A DNA stretch of 64,000 nt from Enterovibrio coralii. Lineage in GTDB: Bacteria > Pseudomonadota > Gammaproteobacteria > Enterobacterales > Vibrionaceae. This document shows positions 17,507-26,221 of the stretch, piece by piece. The stretch spans positions 620,001 through 684,000 of the forward strand of contig NZ_LNTY01000034.1 in assembly GCF_001559595.1 (NCBI RefSeq). Reading direction: 5' to 3'. Every line of letters starts with the position of its first letter. Within the stretch, counting starts at the first letter, position 1. The notes under the pieces are model-generated. The model ran no database searches. It worked only from the letters and a program-made list of their open reading frames with translations, and was not told the origin of the DNA. The position numbers and the translations under genes are program-made.

Positions 17507-18807
17507 TTATAAGGCGATTAAGCCAAAAGCGTACAGAAGGTTTAGTGTCAGGCAGGTTATTACCGTTGCTGCGGCTGGGGCAGCGATTTTCAGTACTGGG
17601 CACCCAAGCACCTCATTTAAAAAGTAGAAAACGGCAAACAGAGTGAGTCCCGTCGTTGCGCCCATTTTCATGACAGCCAATACACCGCCAATCAAGAGTG
17701 CAAACTCCATCAGCACGTTCATTGCATCGCGAATATTGTCTGACGTATCTCTGAGTGACGGAAATTGCTCCAATAAGCGGCTTATTCGTTTGAGCAGCCC
17801 AATTTCAATCACTATTATCAGCGCGCCGAGTACGGCGGCGGATGCGAGATTAGGGGCGAGATAGCCAGCGACAAACACAAATGTCAGCCCTACCATGCCA
17901 TAAATGCCAGTCGTGAGAGCCGCCATAATAATGAGTGGCGCAAAGCCAAGCCCGCGAAGTGCTTCTGCAATTGCAACGTGATGGATAGCCGCTCTTTGGC
18001 CTTCAGGATCTTGCATGGCGTAGGCTTCCGCGAGGGGATAAATCGACACCTCAGAGCCCGCGAGGTAACCCGCATTGGTTGCAAGTGCGATCATCGCACC
18101 CGTCAGAGTGAGAAACGGGAGGTGTTTTATCAGCGGTTTATATTTCTCTTCATAAATACCGTGGAGAGCACTCATGTCTGGCGGCGAAATGCCATTTTTT
18201 CGGTCGTTGAGATCTTTGCGAATGGCAAAGACAAGAAGCAGCAGGGAACCCGTGACCATTTGAATGACTTCGGGCTGAAGGCTTTCTCCTTGAAGAGCTG
18301 CGAGATACACAATAAACATTACGAGTGCGAACACTGCACCCACACGCCAGCCAAATTGCTTAAACGCAGCGACCACTGGAAACAAAGCAAGAATCGCCAA
18401 AACAGGTTTTGCCATTTCAGCGAGTGGCAGGGTCATGTCGAGTGGGAGAGTTGAGAACAGAAGGTCGACGCCTGCCAATCCAGTGACAACGAACAGTCCC
18501 CAGCAACCACCTGCCAATGCAGCGAGCCAACGGCTGCCAATAAATACACCGATGACATCTGTCGGTAAAAATAACAGCCAAGGGTTCAATAGGCCGGTTG
18601 AAAGCGAGAAAGAAAGCCCGACTGAAAGGGTAAAACCGATGGAAAGGCCAAAGGCAATTGAGCCTGCATCTTTACGTGGCATGGCGCCATCTGCAACTTG
18701 CGGGAGTATCGGCCGTAATCCATCGTGGAAAATTGAGGCACTCAAGTTGCAACCAAAGCTGTCATTGCACAAAGTGCAGTTACGGTTGCCAGTTGGAGGT
18801 AATCCAT
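17507..18807 (-). CDS. yhfT: YhfT, putative inner-membrane transporter (one-base frameshift)
   Basis: A polytopic membrane protein of about 433 residues with roughly 11-12 membrane segments, closely matching E. coli YhfT (FHDGLRPILPQ, AGSIAFGLSIGF, GLLNPWLLFLPTDV, AGSEVSIYPLAEAY, SDNIRDAMNVLMEFALL). The substrate is unknown. The start ATG 18807 (MDYLQLATVTALCAMTALVA) follows AAGGGA and is eight bases from the yhfU stop. This N-terminus is separated from the body by a missing base at the TT at 18747-18748; adding it gives ...ALVANLSASIFHDG. The longer in-frame N-terminus upstream is an artefact of that shift. Last gene of the yhf operon. Confidence 0.83.
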
Positions 18808-18815
18808 ATTGTCCC

Positions 18816-19175
18816 TTAACGCGCGGCGAGTTGCTTGGTGAGCATGGGAATAGCGTGCTCGACGTGTTCAACAGACAATCCAAAAGCTACCTTTCCTTCT
18901 GACAAGAAAGTCGCGATTTCCTCTTCTTTTGCCTTAATTGCGGGCTTAGCAATGGTACAACTTTGCGCGTAACCAATGATGGCTATCGCCATGGAAAGAG
19001 CCGCACCGGCTCCGGTATTGCAACAGCCGATAAAATAGTCGAGCTCTCCGGATTTCACTTTCATCGCAGCGTCCATATCATTGAGGATATGGCACTCAAA
19101 TTGACCGGACGCAGTGGCTTCGATCTGCTGCTTGATTTGTTCGCGTTGTAAGCCTGCAATGCCTATTTTTTTCAT
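18816..19175 (-). CDS. yhfU: YhfU, DUF2620 family protein
   Basis: A 119-residue cytosolic protein matching YhfU (MKKIGIAGLQREQIKQQIEA, LDYFIGCCNTGAGAALSMAI). The glycine-rich GCCNTGAGAALSMA loop suggests a ligand- or phosphate-binding turn, but no activity is assigned. It lies between php and yhfT with short gaps, in the same order as in E. coli, which supports a shared pathway. The ribosome site AAGGCAG is present. Confidence 0.8.
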   Translation of the reverse strand: MKKIGIAGLQREQIKQQIEATASGQFECHILNDMDAAMKVKSGELDYFIGCCNTGAGAALSMAIAIIGYAQSCTIAKPAIKAKEEEIATFLSEGKVAFGLSVEHVEHAIPMLTKQLAAR

Positions 19176-19189
19176 CGTACTGCCTTGTT

Positions 19190-20068
19190 CTAGTTAAATA
19201 GGGTGTAAGGATTGTGGCGCAGCATGGTATCAACTTGCTGCTGGGTGAAACCTCTTTCTTTAAGCTTCGGAAGGAAGGTGTCCAAGAGGTATAAAAAGCC
19301 GGGACCGCCATTCTTTTTCAAGTGTGAACGGCGCGTAATGTCGAGTGAGAGCATGACATGACCAAGCAGGTCGCGCTTGGCGAGCTCTTCAAGCATGTTG
19401 ATGCGAGTTTCATCTGGGAAATAGCTGTTTTTACCAATGGTATCGAACTGGACATAACAGCCTTGATCGATGATCCAAAGTAATTGGTCAAGGTCGTTTC
19501 GCAAGTCGCAATGGCCAACGGTCACCCTTGAAAGATCAGCACCGCATTGTTTGAGAAACACAATTTGCTCTTTTCCCATGGTGCTGAAAGAGAGATGAGT
19601 TGAGATAGGGCGTCCTGTCTCGTATTGCGCCATCGCCGCAGCCTTGAACACCTTTTTCTCCGTGTCCGTAAAGGCATTTTCACTGCTCCCAATCTCACCA
19701 ATCAGTGAAGCTTTTAACCCGCTGTCTTCGATGCCTACTTCGATTTCTTGAACCATTTCATCGCGAATCGCTTCAGCACTTTTGTCATAGAGCTCTTTCG
19801 GGAAGAAGCCTTCGATGTAGTAGCCTGTGGATGCGAGAATATTCATCCCTGTATCGCGCTTCAAACATTCAAGAAAATGAGGATTTCGACCCATATAACG
19901 ATTGGTGACTTCTACGATATTGAATACTCCGTGTGAAACCAGATCGCTCAACTCTTGGGCGATCAGCGAGTATTGGTCGAGCTTGCAATCGATATTGCCT
20001 TTCTGAGGAGAAAGGTCGATATACAAGTGCTCGTGGCAATACGTATAACCTTCGTTATTAATGGGCAT
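19190..20068 (-). CDS. php: Phosphotriesterase homology protein (Php/YhfV)
   Basis: A 292-residue TIM-barrel amidohydrolase, the same length as E. coli Php. Metal ligands are visible in YCHEHLYIDLS (HxH), STHLSFST and VTVGHCDLRNDL, with the late aspartate in MLSLDITRRS. The family hydrolyses lactones or phosphoesters; the natural substrate of Php is not known to me. The start is well placed after CTGAGGAG and only two bases from the yhfY stop, so it is co-translated with its neighbours. Confidence 0.85.
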   Translation of the reverse strand: MPINNEGYTYCHEHLYIDLSPQKGNIDCKLDQYSLIAQELSDLVSHGVFNIVEVTNRYMGRNPHFLECLKRDTGMNILASTGYYIEGFFPKELYDKSAEAIRDEMVQEIEVGIEDSGLKASLIGEIGSSENAFTDTEKKVFKAAAMAQYETGRPISTHLSFSTMGKEQIVFLKQCGADLSRVTVGHCDLRNDLDQLLWIIDQGCYVQFDTIGKNSYFPDETRINMLEELAKRDLLGHVMLSLDITRRSHLKKNGGPGFLYLLDTFLPKLKERGFTQQQVDTMLRHNPYTLFN

Positions 20069-20070
20069 GA

Positions 20071-20433
20071 TTACTCCTCAGCCGCTGCGTAATGCAATGA
20101 CAGTAAGTTACTCAACATAAACGTGTTTTCTGATTCAGGAACTGTGATAGCTAAGATCTCTGCGATTTCATCGTTTAGTGATGAAATGCTTTCAAACATC
20201 GGGTCGCCAGCGACGTCTTCGAACAATTCAGGATCCATCCCACTTTCCACAGGGGTGTTAGCTTGAATGCGATCATAGGCCCGAGCAAGGTGCGTGATGG
20301 CCATTTGAAACTGTTCGTTATCTGAAGCGAGCCCTAGGCGCGCGGACAGCAAATCGCTGACTTCCGTGCAACCTTGAGCGGCTTCTTGACTGATAACTTT
20401 GGCTTGCGACAGTAGGTTTAACCTTTCGTGCAT
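20071..20433 (-). CDS. yhfY: YhfY, PRD-domain protein
   Basis: A 120-residue acidic helical protein fitting YhfY, an isolated PTS-regulation-domain-like module (MHERLNLLSQAKVISQEA, FQMAITHLARAYDRIQ). PRDs in antiterminators and activators sense phosphorylation by PTS proteins. Whether this free-standing one does so is unknown. It lies between yhfZ and php and starts after AAGGAAG with good spacing. Confidence 0.72.
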   Translation of the reverse strand: MHERLNLLSQAKVISQEAAQGCTEVSDLLSARLGLASDNEQFQMAITHLARAYDRIQANTPVESGMDPELFEDVAGDPMFESISSLNDEIAEILAITVPESENTFMLSNLLSLHYAAAEE

Positions 20434-20461
20434 TACGGTACTTCCTTGTAATTAGGTCGAG

Positions 20462-21358
20462 TTAGTAACTAGGGATAATCTCCCCTTTGATGACAGCGTC
20501 TTGATGTTCAAGCAGGGCATGAACGTTCAGCAACTTGCGGACAAGTGCGCGCATATACGGTGACTCACCGCTAACCAGAATGACGGCTTCTGATGCTTGC
20601 TGGCATTCGGGAATGTGAGACAGCGAGACTTCGGTCAGTTCATCGTTTTTGTTGTCGAGAGCGTCAGGCAGCCATACCACAGCATCGATTCTTCCTGACT
20701 TGAGCAGGTTGAGGCTGTCGGTATAGTTGATTTCGACGACCTCAACATCATGATTAGGAAAGGCCTTCTCAGTTAGGATCTTTTGGTCAGGGGAGGAGGG
20801 GTCAACACCCACTTTCTTGATGTTGTTTTCCTCGCCTTTACGGCAAATGAGTTTGTGCTCGACAGAGTACGACTGCTTGCCTAAATCAAACGCGACTTTG
20901 ACACCTGTACCAACCGCTTTCGCCGCCAATTTCGACATGATCGCGATGTCGTAAGTGCCTTTTTTCAAGCACTCAGCACGTGCATCTGCGCCTCGCATAT
21001 GTGCGAAGTAAAGCGGGAGGTGACCCATTTGTGCCTTGAGACCACTCGCTAAGCCCTCATAGTGCTTGGTGTAAGGTAGCGGCATTGCACAGACAAGGTG
21101 GCTAAAGCCTGCTTTCTTAACGAGCGTGTCGTAGTCCAAGCTATCAATAAAGGTTCCGTTGCGTCCTTGCTTACGCAGTTTGATTGCACCGTCTGATTCA
21201 AGTGTGGTGAGGGCTTTTTGGATAAAGCCAACGGAAACATGGAATTCGTCAGAGAGGGAATCAATCGTGCGGAGACGTTCTTCGACTTCTGTTGTGATCA
21301 AATATCTGGCGATATTGATGATCGCTGAACCTTCTTTGCTGATGTAGAGATGTGGCAT
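20462..21358 (-). CDS. yhfZ: YhfZ, GntR-like transcriptional regulator of the yhf operon
   Basis: A 298-residue protein with an N-terminal winged helix-turn-helix (RLRTIDSLSDEFHVSVGFIQ, ALTTLESDGAIKLRKQGRNG). A periplasmic-binding-protein-like domain follows (VVCAMPLPYTKHYEGLASGL-type segment, HMRGADARAECL, KQSYSVEHKLICRKGEEN). It matches E. coli YhfZ, which places the start at ATG 21358 (MPHLYISKEG) rather than the TTG five codons earlier. It is first in the operon, so it probably controls yhfY-php-yhfU-yhfT. The effector is unknown. Confidence 0.82.
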   Translation of the reverse strand: MPHLYISKEGSAIINIARYLITTEVEERLRTIDSLSDEFHVSVGFIQKALTTLESDGAIKLRKQGRNGTFIDSLDYDTLVKKAGFSHLVCAMPLPYTKHYEGLASGLKAQMGHLPLYFAHMRGADARAECLKKGTYDIAIMSKLAAKAVGTGVKVAFDLGKQSYSVEHKLICRKGEENNIKKVGVDPSSPDQKILTEKAFPNHDVEVVEINYTDSLNLLKSGRIDAVVWLPDALDNKNDELTEVSLSHIPECQQASEAVILVSGESPYMRALVRKLLNVHALLEHQDAVIKGEIIPSY

Positions 21359-21532
21359 ATTTAAAATCTTCAATACCTTGAAACTTTAATTTATAGACCA
21401 TTGTACGGCGAGAAAATGAAGATTTCTGAGATATGTGATGATGATCAGGACAATAGTTGTTCTACGTCGAAAATTTAAGGTAACTATTTGTTTAATTGGT
21501 GGTCATTCAAACTTCAATTGGCTTTGCGAGCA

Positions 21533-21561
21533 TTGACGCTGGTGGGTGAAGTCTTTATAGT
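21533..21561 (+). promoter_or_regulatory. Promoter of tRNA-Ser copy 2
   Basis: TTGACG (21533-21538), 17-base spacer, TATAGT (21556-21561), the same arrangement as copy 1. Confidence 0.8.
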
Positions 21562-21597
21562 AGCGACCCTGTTGAGGCGATAGCCTGACAACAATTT

Positions 21598-21685
21598 GGT
21601 GAGGTGTCCGAGTGGCTGAAGGAGCACGCCTGGAAAGTGTGTATACGGCAACGTATCGAGGGTTCGAATCCCTCCCTCACCGCCA
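21598..21685 (+). tRNA. tRNA-Ser(GGA), copy 2
   Basis: An 88-base class II tRNA with anticodon GGA, acceptor GGTGAGG / CCTCACC, a five-pair T stem GAGGG / CCCTC, and encoded CCA. It is identical to copy 1 except for one extra C in the T stem, which makes this the intact copy. It has its own promoter and terminator. Confidence 0.98.
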
Positions 21686-21691
21686 TATTCG

Positions 21692-21720
21692 AAGCCCGAG
21701 CAGAAATGCTCGGGCTTTCT
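21692..21720 (+). terminator. Terminator of tRNA-Ser copy 2
   Basis: AAGCCCGAGC-AGAAAT-GCTCGGGCTT, perfect ten-pair stem, then TTCTCG. Confidence 0.8.
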
Positions 21721-21808
21721 CGTTTCTGGCTTATGGAAAATGAAGGAGGGAATATATGGCGGTAGCCCGTAAACTGCGTGCTCTATTGATGCTATGACCC
21801 GACAAGGA

Positions 21809-23341
21809 TTACTCCATGACATGGAAAGAGCGGTACTCATCAAAAGAGAATTGGTCTGTCATGCCACTTATGTAGTCTTGAATTAGCCTTGCGCGGAAAT
21901 AAAACTCCCAAACGTCATCATTATAATCAAAAGGCACAAAGGAAATATCGGCACCATTTTTTTTGTGCAATGACTTTATGGCATTGTTGTATGCCTTTAG
22001 ATGCTTACTCGGTAGCTTTTTATACAAACGGCGTTCGTAAAGCGGTGCTTTGCTGATATCGCTAAAGGTATTTCTGTCTAGCATTAATAGAGGTTTATAA
22101 GCATCTAACAACCCAGTAATGATTCGATATCCTTGAAGCTCACTCTGCTCTACATCGGCATCGCAAAAGGCATATTTTCTCGCGACTGATTTTAATGTTT
22201 CCACAAGTGAGTGATTAGAGCTATGATCTTCAATCAAAGCTCTGTTGAATTTTCCGGCGAAAACACTTTCAATATTTTCGATAAATTGGTTGCAGGCATG
22301 CTGTGGTAGCCTCTTGTTGATCTCAACGCGCATACTAATGAAAAATTGACTTTTTGCACATGTATCTGCTCTATCCGCGCTCTGTTTGGCGATGAGAAGG
22401 ATTTTTTGCATTTCACCTTGCTCTTCGGCCACGACACCAAACTCTTTTGCAATTTGAAGAAACTCTTTGTTTAAAGCTTCGCTTAGTTGATCTAAATTTA
22501 ATATTCCTTTTTCTACAGCATCCTCAATGTCCGCAATACCATATGATATGTCGTCTGCGGCTTCCATAATGTATGAAAATGGCGAGCGACAGTGATCATC
22601 CATGGAGAGCGACAGTTTCATAGATTCGACAAATTGATGTTCACTTAGGTAGTACCCAACTTTCTTCATTAAATAGCTGAAGTCTAACAATGGGTCATTT
22701 ATATCTTTGGCGTTTGGTTTGGGTTGATCTCCGCGACGCGTGTACTTAAATACGCCGGATATTTGAGAGTAAGTAAGGTTGAGTGCTAATAAAGAGTGCA
22801 AAAGTCGGATAGCTTGAGCATTTCCCTCGAAGCTGTTTAGGTCTTGTTTAAGCTCAAACGGCAGGTCAATGCGTGGTGTGCCTTTCGAATCAGCTATGAG
22901 TGAATCGAGGTTTTTTTCGAACCAATCATTTATTGCTTGTTCACCAAAATGACCAAATGGTGGATTACCTATGTCGTGCATCACACAAGACATTTCAACA
23001 ATTGACTCAAATTGCCGATCTAATCCATCAAGATAGTATTTTTCTTTGTTCTCTTGTGACAAGTTTTTAAAAATCAGCTGAGTAATAAAACGGCCAACTT
23101 GTTGTACTTCTAACGAGTGAGTTAGACGACTTCTGACCGCGGCGTTTCTCTCTAGTGGAAAAACTTGGGTTTTTTGTTGTAGCCGCCTGACTGCGGCTGA
23201 GTTTAGGATTCGTCCTCGGTCACTTTCAAAGTTTTCTTGCTCTGCTTTTCTAGTAGGTGTTTTCAACCCTTTTGGAGGAGTGGGGGCTCCCTTATAAAAG
23301 ACGCGAGTACCTCTAATTTTCTGGTTAAAGTTGATAGCCAT
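21809..23341 (-). CDS. dgt: Deoxyguanosinetriphosphate triphosphohydrolase (dGTPase)
   Basis: A 510-residue HD-domain enzyme of the E. coli Dgt type. It shows ESDRGRILNSAAVRRLQQKT, PLERNAAVRSRLTHSLEVQQ and the HD metal site in SCVMHDIGNPPFGHFGEQA, with IMEAADDISYGIADIEDAVE and LIQDYISGMTD near the end. It hydrolyses dGTP to deoxyguanosine and triphosphate. The coding sequence looks more A+T-rich by eye than its neighbours and lies just beyond the 3' end of tRNA-Ser copy 2, an arrangement typical of acquired genes. Some dGTPases act against phages by draining nucleotides; that role is only a possibility here. Confidence 0.93.
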   Translation of the reverse strand: MAINFNQKIRGTRVFYKGAPTPPKGLKTPTRKAEQENFESDRGRILNSAAVRRLQQKTQVFPLERNAAVRSRLTHSLEVQQVGRFITQLIFKNLSQENKEKYYLDGLDRQFESIVEMSCVMHDIGNPPFGHFGEQAINDWFEKNLDSLIADSKGTPRIDLPFELKQDLNSFEGNAQAIRLLHSLLALNLTYSQISGVFKYTRRGDQPKPNAKDINDPLLDFSYLMKKVGYYLSEHQFVESMKLSLSMDDHCRSPFSYIMEAADDISYGIADIEDAVEKGILNLDQLSEALNKEFLQIAKEFGVVAEEQGEMQKILLIAKQSADRADTCAKSQFFISMRVEINKRLPQHACNQFIENIESVFAGKFNRALIEDHSSNHSLVETLKSVARKYAFCDADVEQSELQGYRIITGLLDAYKPLLMLDRNTFSDISKAPLYERRLYKKLPSKHLKAYNNAIKSLHKKNGADISFVPFDYNDDVWEFYFRARLIQDYISGMTDQFSFDEYRSFHVME

Positions 23342-23494
23342 AGCTGATTCCCATATGAAATATCGTGAATTTAAAATACATCCGATATTGGTAACTATCT
23401 AATTGGATTTGTATTTATTGTGATGGGGTGAATATTCAATATTAGTTTGCAAGCGATTAAATTGCTGAGTCTTTATTTTATGGCCTTCAGAAAA

Positions 23495-23523
23495 CAAAAA
23501 ACCGAGCGCAAGGCTCGGTTTTT
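23495..23523. terminator. Terminator of the 37-residue protein gene
   Basis: AAAAAACCGAGC, five-base loop, GCTCGGTTTTT. It lies 25 bases beyond the stop of the small minus-strand gene and is symmetrical. The rest of 23342-23494 holds nothing recognisable. Confidence 0.75.
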
Positions 23524-23547
23524 ACAAGAGTATACGTTTACTGTGAC

Positions 23548-23661
23548 TTACAGAACGCCACCCCAGTACATAGCGTTGAAAATGGTGAACGCGATAGTTG
23601 CGCTAGCCATTACGAAAAGAGGGGCATATTTAGAGATTTTTGCAGCGATCAAAGTTGACAC
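23548..23661 (-). CDS. Small single-span membrane protein (37 residues)
   Basis: GTG start at 23661 with AAGAGGAA about seven bases upstream and a TAA stop at 23548. The product has a short amphipathic N-terminus (MSTLIAAKISKYAP). It continues with one hydrophobic span (LFVMASATIAFTIFNAMY) and a WGGVL end. A dedicated terminator follows. Good ribosome site, composition and terminator together argue that it is real, although I do not recognise the family. Small membrane proteins of this size often adjust larger complexes, but no partner is suggested here. An overlapping frame on the other strand lacks such support. Confidence 0.62.
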   Translation of the reverse strand: MSTLIAAKISKYAPLFVMASATIAFTIFNAMYWGGVL

Positions 23662-23840
23662 AGTTCGTTCCTCTTGATGAAAAGTTGAGCGAATTATGCA
23701 CAGTTATGTGACGTACATCAATATGAAACAAGGCTCAACTATCAAATAAATCGAACAATGTTCATAACCCATTGTGCCGCCAAATAATTAAGTTTTTGGT
23801 ATGGGAGAGTGAAGTCAACTTTGCTTAGTGCGAAAAACAA

Positions 23841-23866
23841 AAAGGGCGGCAAAAATGCCACCCTTT
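23841..23866 (-). terminator. Terminator of ppaC
   Basis: AAAGGGCGGC-AAAAAT-GCCACCCTTT with one non-Watson-Crick pair, 25 bases beyond the ppaC stop. Confidence 0.65.
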
Positions 23867-23890
23867 GGTGTTTTTCTCTCGGCGGAGAGA

Positions 23891-24811
23891 TTATGCGAAC
23901 GCGTCTTGAAGAGGCGGTACGACTTGCTTCTTACGGCTCAGTACGCCATCCAGCCACACGCGGCCGTTTTCAGTTGCTTTGCCGTATGCACGCTCAACCA
24001 CTTCAACGTCATCCGAGATAACCAGCAGCTCAGAGCCTTCTTTCATAATGTCAGTCAGTAGCAGCATAACAGTATGACGCTCACCTTCTGTTTTCAGAAC
24101 AGCGATGTCAGCTTCTAGCTCAGCTTTGATTTCGTCGAATACTGCCAGATCAACAACTTCCAGCTGACCGATACCTACCAGGTTGCCGTTCATGTTGAAG
24201 TCTTTGTAATCACGCATTACTAGGTCACGGATTGGCGTGCCAGCAACAGCAGATTTCACGTTGAACATTTCCATGCCCAGTGCTTCGAAATCTTCGATAC
24301 CTGCAATTTTCGCCAGATCTTCAACACAACGGATATCCGCAGTGGTGCAAGTTGGTGATTTGAAGATAACCGTGTCGCTCAGGATCGCACACATCATGAT
24401 GCCCGCGATTTCTTTCGGGATTTCTACGCCGTAGAAGTCGTACATCATTTTGATAACGGTGTTTGAACAACCAACAGGGCGGATCCAGCACTCAAGAGGC
24501 GTAGACGTTGTCAGGTCACCCAGTTTGTGGTGGTCAACGATACCTACGATAGTCGCTTCAGCGATATCGTCTGGTGCTTGAGTCAGTTCAGAGTGGTCAA
24601 CGATGTAAACTTCTTCACCTGCGTAGCTTAGTTTCAGCTCAGGTGCTTCGAAACCAAAGCGACCCAGAATGAATGCAGTTTCTGGAGAAACGTCGCCCAG
24701 GCGAGTTGCTACTGCTGGCTCACCGATTTGGTTTTTCAGGTACGCAAGTGCAATTGCACCGCAGATTGAATCAGAATCAGGGATCTTATGACCCACAACA
24801 TACATTGGCAT
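23891..24811 (-). CDS. ppaC: Manganese-dependent inorganic pyrophosphatase
   Basis: A 306-residue family II pyrophosphatase of the DHH superfamily. Motifs are GHKIPDSDSICGAIA, VDHSELTQ, GIVDHHKLGDL, MMCAILSDTVIFKSPTCT and the C-terminal DHHA2 segment with SRKKQVVP. It hydrolyses pyrophosphate to phosphate in the cytosol with Mn2+. The start ATG 24811 follows GAGAGCTAATT. The length is standard. It is a single gene with a terminator. Confidence 0.96.
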   Translation of the reverse strand: MPMYVVGHKIPDSDSICGAIALAYLKNQIGEPAVATRLGDVSPETAFILGRFGFEAPELKLSYAGEEVYIVDHSELTQAPDDIAEATIVGIVDHHKLGDLTTSTPLECWIRPVGCSNTVIKMMYDFYGVEIPKEIAGIMMCAILSDTVIFKSPTCTTADIRCVEDLAKIAGIEDFEALGMEMFNVKSAVAGTPIRDLVMRDYKDFNMNGNLVGIGQLEVVDLAVFDEIKAELEADIAVLKTEGERHTVMLLLTDIMKEGSELLVISDDVEVVERAYGKATENGRVWLDGVLSRKKQVVPPLQDAFA

Positions 24812-24961
24812 AATTAGCTCTCGTCATGCTCACTTTTTGAATTTCGCGCATTTTACCAGAGTGACTATAAATGTACATTCATCCATCGTATGAGGCGGTA
24901 ACAATTAGCCAACATGGATAAAAACCCTATTTGTCTCGCAAAGCCTTGCAACATGTTGGTT

Positions 24962-25450
24962 TTAAAGCGGCAAGATAAACCCTACGTTGAACTGAGGGGC
25001 TAAGCCGCTCGACAGATATGTGTTTTGATGGCGGAAATAGCCAAGCTCCATGCCATACCTGACTTTGACGGGCATGTTGTAGTCAAACACCAGTGCAGCG
25101 CCAACACTCGGGCCGTAGGCTTGTAACGTTTCACTTCCTGAGCTGAAGTAATTCCGTGTTCCACGATACTTAGCGATACCCGCTTCAAGCTGCACGGAGT
25201 AAGCCTGTTGTGATTTTTCTTCATACTGCAAACCTATCCGGTAGTGTTTGACGGATTCTCTGTCTGAAAACCAGTGGGAGTCGGAAACACCGAAACTGCC
25301 ATAAACTGCTTCAAAGCCCATGACGTCTTTTACACCAAGTTGCGCACCTGCTCCCCATTGCATCCCGACTTTCAAATCAGGTGAGAAGTGGACGTCAGCA
25401 CTAGCAATAGCACTGATGAAGAGTGTGGCGATGCTAAGAGTTCTTTTCAT
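24962..25450 (-). CDS. Small outer-membrane beta-barrel protein of unknown role
   Basis: A 162-residue protein with a clear signal peptide (MKRTLSIATLFISAIASA, then DVHF). Alternating polar/apolar strands follow, with aromatic girdles (VKHYRIGLQYEE, YSVQLEAGIAKYRG, VKVRYGMELGYFRHQN) and a barrel-like terminal strand ending FNVGFILPL. This pattern predicts a small eight-stranded outer-membrane barrel, as in OmpW/OmpX-sized proteins, but I cannot place it in a named family. It is a single gene; neighbours give no clue. Confidence 0.6.
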   Translation of the reverse strand: MKRTLSIATLFISAIASADVHFSPDLKVGMQWGAGAQLGVKDVMGFEAVYGSFGVSDSHWFSDRESVKHYRIGLQYEEKSQQAYSVQLEAGIAKYRGTRNYFSSGSETLQAYGPSVGAALVFDYNMPVKVRYGMELGYFRHQNTYLSSGLAPQFNVGFILPL

Positions 25451-25629
25451 AATTACGCTCTTGGTTAATTTAAGCGTATCCGTACTAAGAGTTTTCGTTT
25501 GATGTCCTTATAGAAGACATACGTTATCTCTTTGTATCCATGGAGCGTAATTAGCTGTGTTTATATCGGTGATAAGCGGAAAGAATCAGTGCGCTAGGCA
25601 TACGTAGTGCAGTGTCGGAGGCGTAGAAA

Positions 25630-25660
25630 AAGAAAAGCGCTGCTGAGCAGCGCCAAAAAG
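25630..25660 (-). terminator. Terminator of the 102-residue protein gene
   Basis: GCGCTGCT / AGCAGCGC with A-tract and T-tract flanks, 15-45 bases past the stop at 25675. The 25451-25629 gap holds nothing recognisable. Confidence 0.7.
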
Positions 25661-25674
25661 GAGGTGTAGTCGAG

Positions 25675-25983
25675 TTACAAGTCTCTCATCAATATTTCGA
25701 GCTCTTCTGAAGCTTCTTCAATGAGGTTTTCCAATTCTCTAGCGTCCGCGTTGGTCAGCGGTAATTGCCAATGAACCGGTTTGCCGTTTGACGTATGTTT
25801 GCCCACTAACTTCGTCACCCTACCACTACGCTCGAACCTCAAGTGTTCGAACTCGGCAGCATGACATTGACGATTCTCCACAATTTCTACTTCAACCAAG
25901 CCTGTGGGGATAACTTGGACATGAGCGTGGAGTTGCTTCGTATCTTTTAATAGATAGTTTCTGTGTCGTGCGTGCATCATCAT
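25675..25983 (-). CDS. Hypothetical protein, 102 residues
   Basis: I do not recognise the family. The N-terminus is His/Arg-rich (MMMHARHRNYLLKD), the middle is beta-like (HVQVIPTGLVEVEIVENRQ), and the C-terminus is an acidic helix (ELENLIEEASEELEILM). There is no signal peptide or membrane span. AGGGGA lies just before the first of three ATG codons, and a terminator follows. It is probably cytosolic. Confidence 0.55.
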   Translation of the reverse strand: MMMHARHRNYLLKDTKQLHAHVQVIPTGLVEVEIVENRQCHAAEFEHLRFERSGRVTKLVGKHTSNGKPVHWQLPLTNADARELENLIEEASEELEILMRDL

Positions 25984-26221
25984 TCCCCTGGAGCGTCACC
26001 CGTAATCGCTCTTAAAGTGTAGACAACGTGATGCACATCAGAATGCAAAAAGACAAAGAAATAGGGCAGATAGCAACCAAGATTCTGATGTAAAAACGAA
26101 ACTTTTTTCTCGTATTTAATACGGTAAGTTTTAGCGAAAAAGGGGCGTTTTCAGGGAAGCGTTTGAATGAAAAAGCGAAATCAAGACGTTGTTGAAAATG
26201 GCGTCGAGAGGCTGGAAAAGT

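Noticed and set aside
21514-21843. Minus-strand frame across tRNA-Ser copy 2 containing GGIRTLDTLPYTHFPG
   Set aside because: It is the antisense of the tRNA itself, a well-known false protein call.
23447-23677. Plus-strand 76-codon frame opposite the 37-residue gene
   Set aside because: It reads through the terminator hairpin and lacks a ribosome site, whereas the minus-strand gene has both signals.
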